NCBI GenBank assembly: GCA_040367435.1
Contig: BAABWY010000001.1
Location: forward strand, 682,001-746,000
DNA: 64,000 nt
Direction of reading: 5' to 3'
Source: Hyphomicrobiales bacterium 4NK60-0047b
GTDB lineage: Bacteria > Pseudomonadota > Alphaproteobacteria > Rhizobiales > HXMU1428-3
Every line of letters begins with the position of its first letter. Positions within the stretch are counted from its first letter, which is position 1. The position numbers were made by a program, and so were the translations under genes. A model generated the notes under the pieces. It worked only from the letters and a program-made list of their open reading frames with translations, was not told where the DNA came from and made no database searches. Shown here one piece after another: positions 62,351 to 64,000 of this stretch.

Positions 62351-62507
62351 GAAGAAGGGAGTGCTCCACTGAGGAGCACGGACATAGCGCCCTGCTTAGG
62401 GCGCCCGGCGCAAGCGCCGCCCCCTCGGAGGCCCAAGCGCTTCAACACGGATGCATAGTGGGCATCTGAAGTGCAAAAAAGCGCTTGAAATAACCGTGAG
62501 AGAGAAA
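62351..62507 (+). repeat. Composite structured repeat with short hairpin nested in stem 4
   Basis: Order: GAAGAAGGGA; stem 1 GTGCTCC-ACTGA-GGAGCAC; linker GGACATA; stem 2 GCGCCC-TGCTTA-GGGCGC; stem 3 CCGGCGC-AA-GCGCCG; linker CCCCCTCGGAGGCC; stem 4 CAAGCGCTT (62434-62442) with AAGCGCTTG (62479-62487); 3' anchor AAATAACCGTGAGAGAGA. The stem 4 loop holds CAC-GGATGC-ATAGTGG-GCATC-TGAA-GTG and an A-run. In the copy at 38046 the same loop is only TATAG. Confidence 0.8.
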
Positions 62508-62510
62508 GCC

Positions 62511-63571
62511 CTAAATATTCTTGGTCCATTTCTCTAAAAGCCGGCCAGCTGTGTCTTTGCCGCGCATACCTATGGCAATCGCAGCACCAACAGCCAAAGC
62601 GCCAATCATAAGCGTAAAGCCCATATTGATAATCTCATTGGCAAGCCCCATCCGACGAAGCCCCATTGCGCTTGCAAGTATAATAATGGCAGCAAAGGCG
62701 AGTACAGCAGCAATCTTTGAAATTGATGTATGTCCACTCAGCTCCTTGGATAAACCTAACTTATTCCCAACATTGTCAACACCGGTCGCTGGCAGCAAGC
62801 GCGCCAAAGTTTGTGAAGCAAAGCGACCAATAAGAAAAACTAAACCAAGCACAACCGTTGCTGCAAATATATTCGGTATCGCATCAAGAACACTTTGCAG
62901 CATTTGTTTTGCTGGCGTTGAAATGGCTTCAATACCAAGCGTATCCAGCGCCGCGATCGCAATCGGTATAATAAGCAATGTGAAAGCAAGCACACCAAAA
63001 AATCCAGACAAACCAGAATTTTCAGATTCTAAGCTAGAAATATCCGTGTCGATGATTTTGTTTTCAGACTTTACACTCTTGTGCTTTTTCTCGACAGCTT
63101 TTGAAGCCTCAACGCTCTTTGAAACCTCTGAGCTAACATCACCACCCATAGCCGTCGCAAAACCATAACGTTCAGCCAGTGTATCTATTTGTGCAGCATG
63201 TGAAACACTTGTAATGGTCTCTTTGGCGATTTTAGCAACAATAAAACCAATACCAAAAATAAGTCCAGCACCAACAAGGTTCGGTAAAAAGCTAAGGAAT
63301 TTAGCTGACATTTCCTGCATTGGCTTCAACAGGCCATCCATTCCCAAGGCCCCAAGTATAGCCGGAAGCGCAATCAGTATGGTTATCCAATTGCATTTCC
63401 AAGATCAGAATTGTCCCCAATCCTTGTTTTGCCAATCAGGTAACGTGCGGCATAAGCTAGACATTTTCCAATTATAAACGCAATAACCACTATGGCGAGT
63501 GCCGCTAAGAGCTTTGGCCCAAACTCAATAATTAAATTCTGGACTACAGACCAGTATTTTTGAGCATCCAT
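62511..63571 (-). pseudogene. Mechanosensitive-channel-type gene with a frameshift
   Basis: Two adjacent minus-strand frames make one protein. The first part from ATG 63571 (GGAG upstream) encodes SVVQNLIIEFGPKLLAALAIVVIAFIIGK and ends at a stop just after GNAIG (63383). Moving one base restores WITILIALPAILGALGMDGLLKPM and runs on to 62511 through several membrane helices (FLPNLVGAGLIFGIGFIVAKIA, LAFTLLIIPIAIAALDTLGI and others). The repeated 'conserved TM helix' pattern is that of small mechanosensitive-channel relatives lacking a full MscS beta domain. A single missing base near 63387-63392 explains the break; a base-call error is equally possible. Confidence 0.8.
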
Positions 63572-63716
63572 TTGATTTCTCCATTTCGTTAAAACACCTG
63601 TCTTCAATGACGAAAAGTGAGCCCCACCAAAGACTTAAATCAGTCATGTCTGAAGAGAACTGATTTTGCGGGTTGAATAATAGGAGCTAGAGGGTTTTAG
63701 CCACGAAAGTGCTATT

Positions 63717-64000
63717 ATGGATTTTTCTTTAGTAAAGACATTTCTGGAAGTTATCTCCGCTGGCAGCTTCGCTGGCGCCGCAGAAAGGCTGCACGTCACA
63801 CAATCCGCTGTTAGCATTCGTATACAAAAGCTGGAAGAAAACCTCGCTCAACAACTATTTGAACGCTCAAAAAATGGCGCTATTCTGACGCCCCACGGCC
63901 ATCAATTTGAACCCCATCCTCGTCTTTTCATCCAGGTATGGGAAGAAGCCCGCTACACTGTCGCTGTCCCCGATGGTTATGATGCGATGTTGTCTATTGG
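63717..64000 (+). CDS. LysR family transcriptional regulator (N-terminal part, cut by window edge)
   Basis: An open frame from ATG 63717 runs to the window end (about 94 codons). It starts MDFSLVKTFLEVISAGSFAGAAERLHVTQSAVS in parts, followed by IRIQKLEENLAQQLFERSKNG and LTPHGHQF, which is the LysR winged helix-turn-helix. The effector domain lies outside the window. It is divergent from the frameshifted channel gene, with about 145 bp between them where regulation of both could occur. No clear ribosome binding site. Confidence 0.92.
   Translation, partial: MDFSLVKTFLEVISAGSFAGAAERLHVTQSAVSIRIQKLEENLAQQLFERSKNGAILTPHGHQFEPHPRLFIQVWEEARYTVAVPDGYDAMLSI

Overview
The window is chromosomal DNA of a fairly AT-rich alphaproteobacterium. 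Lineage markers seen directly are a SciP (DUF1153) gene, a full CtrA box, FlbD, a MucR/Ros zinc-finger regulator, GTTC-N7-GTTC LexA boxes, a circularly permuted two-piece tmRNA beside sspB, and the gene order thyA/folA - hflKC - DUF2065 - degP - serB - miaA - ilvBN - ilvC that I know from Hyphomicrobiales and their relatives. I cannot name the genus. Almost all of it is core genome. No transposase, integrase, prophage, CRISPR array or tRNA gene is visible.

Layout. 1-244: 5' end of mnmA (minus). 0.9-11.9 kb: flagellar block (fliK, flgD, sciP, fliFGHN-flbD, flhA) with a sigma-54 promoter candidate before fliK and a CtrA box before fliF. 12.2-15 kb: comF, mucR and an SOS-controlled imuA. 15.3-19 kb: NAD synthesis operon nadABC. 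19.2-29 kb: a small membrane protein, a SleB-type cell-wall hydrolase, meaB, ppdK, a gamma-glutamylcyclotransferase-like gene, an outer-membrane porin, a MarR regulator and a PhzF-like enzyme. 29-35.5 kb: branched-chain amino acid genes ilvB-ilvN-ilvC with pdxJ between them, then miaA and serB. 35.6-42.5 kb: an MscS-type channel, a small secreted Cys-rich protein, degP, and the hflK-hflC-DUF2065 membrane proteolysis set. 43-46.4 kb: two soluble chemoreceptor paralogues. 46.5-57.8 kb: folA, thyA, split ssrA, sspB, fumC, a ribbon-helix-helix protein, a very large AsmA protein and a ClC channel. 57.8-62.3 kb: an accessory segment bounded by duplicated copies of the channel gene's 3' end, carrying a Tat-exported metallo-beta-lactamase-fold protein, a periplasmic caspase-fold protease coupled to a lipoprotein amidase, and a cupredoxin. 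62.5-64 kb: a frameshifted mechanosensitive-channel gene and the start of a LysR regulator.

The main unexplained signal is in the intergenic DNA. Two interlocking families of structured repeats recur across the window. A long composite element (about 110-200 bp) has invariant linkers (GAAGAAGGAG, GGACATG, GCCCCTCGGAG, GAAATAGCCGTGAGAGAGA) joined by stems whose sequence differs between copies but whose pairing is kept. A short hairpin element has an invariant TNGTGG loop, a TGAAG foot and compensated stem variants. Short copies lie inside the loops of long copies and of each other, nearly all on the same DNA strand, and one is translated in frame inside NadA. This looks like a REP- or RPE-like mobile or RNA-structured family that I do not recognise.

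Functional links: CtrA, SciP, FlbD and sigma-54 can time flagellar assembly. The tmRNA tags stalled proteins that SspB would deliver to ClpXP. HflKC and DegP form the envelope quality-control group. The caspase has a SPOR-like C-terminal domain that could bind the peptide-free glycan made by its partner amidase; this is inference.
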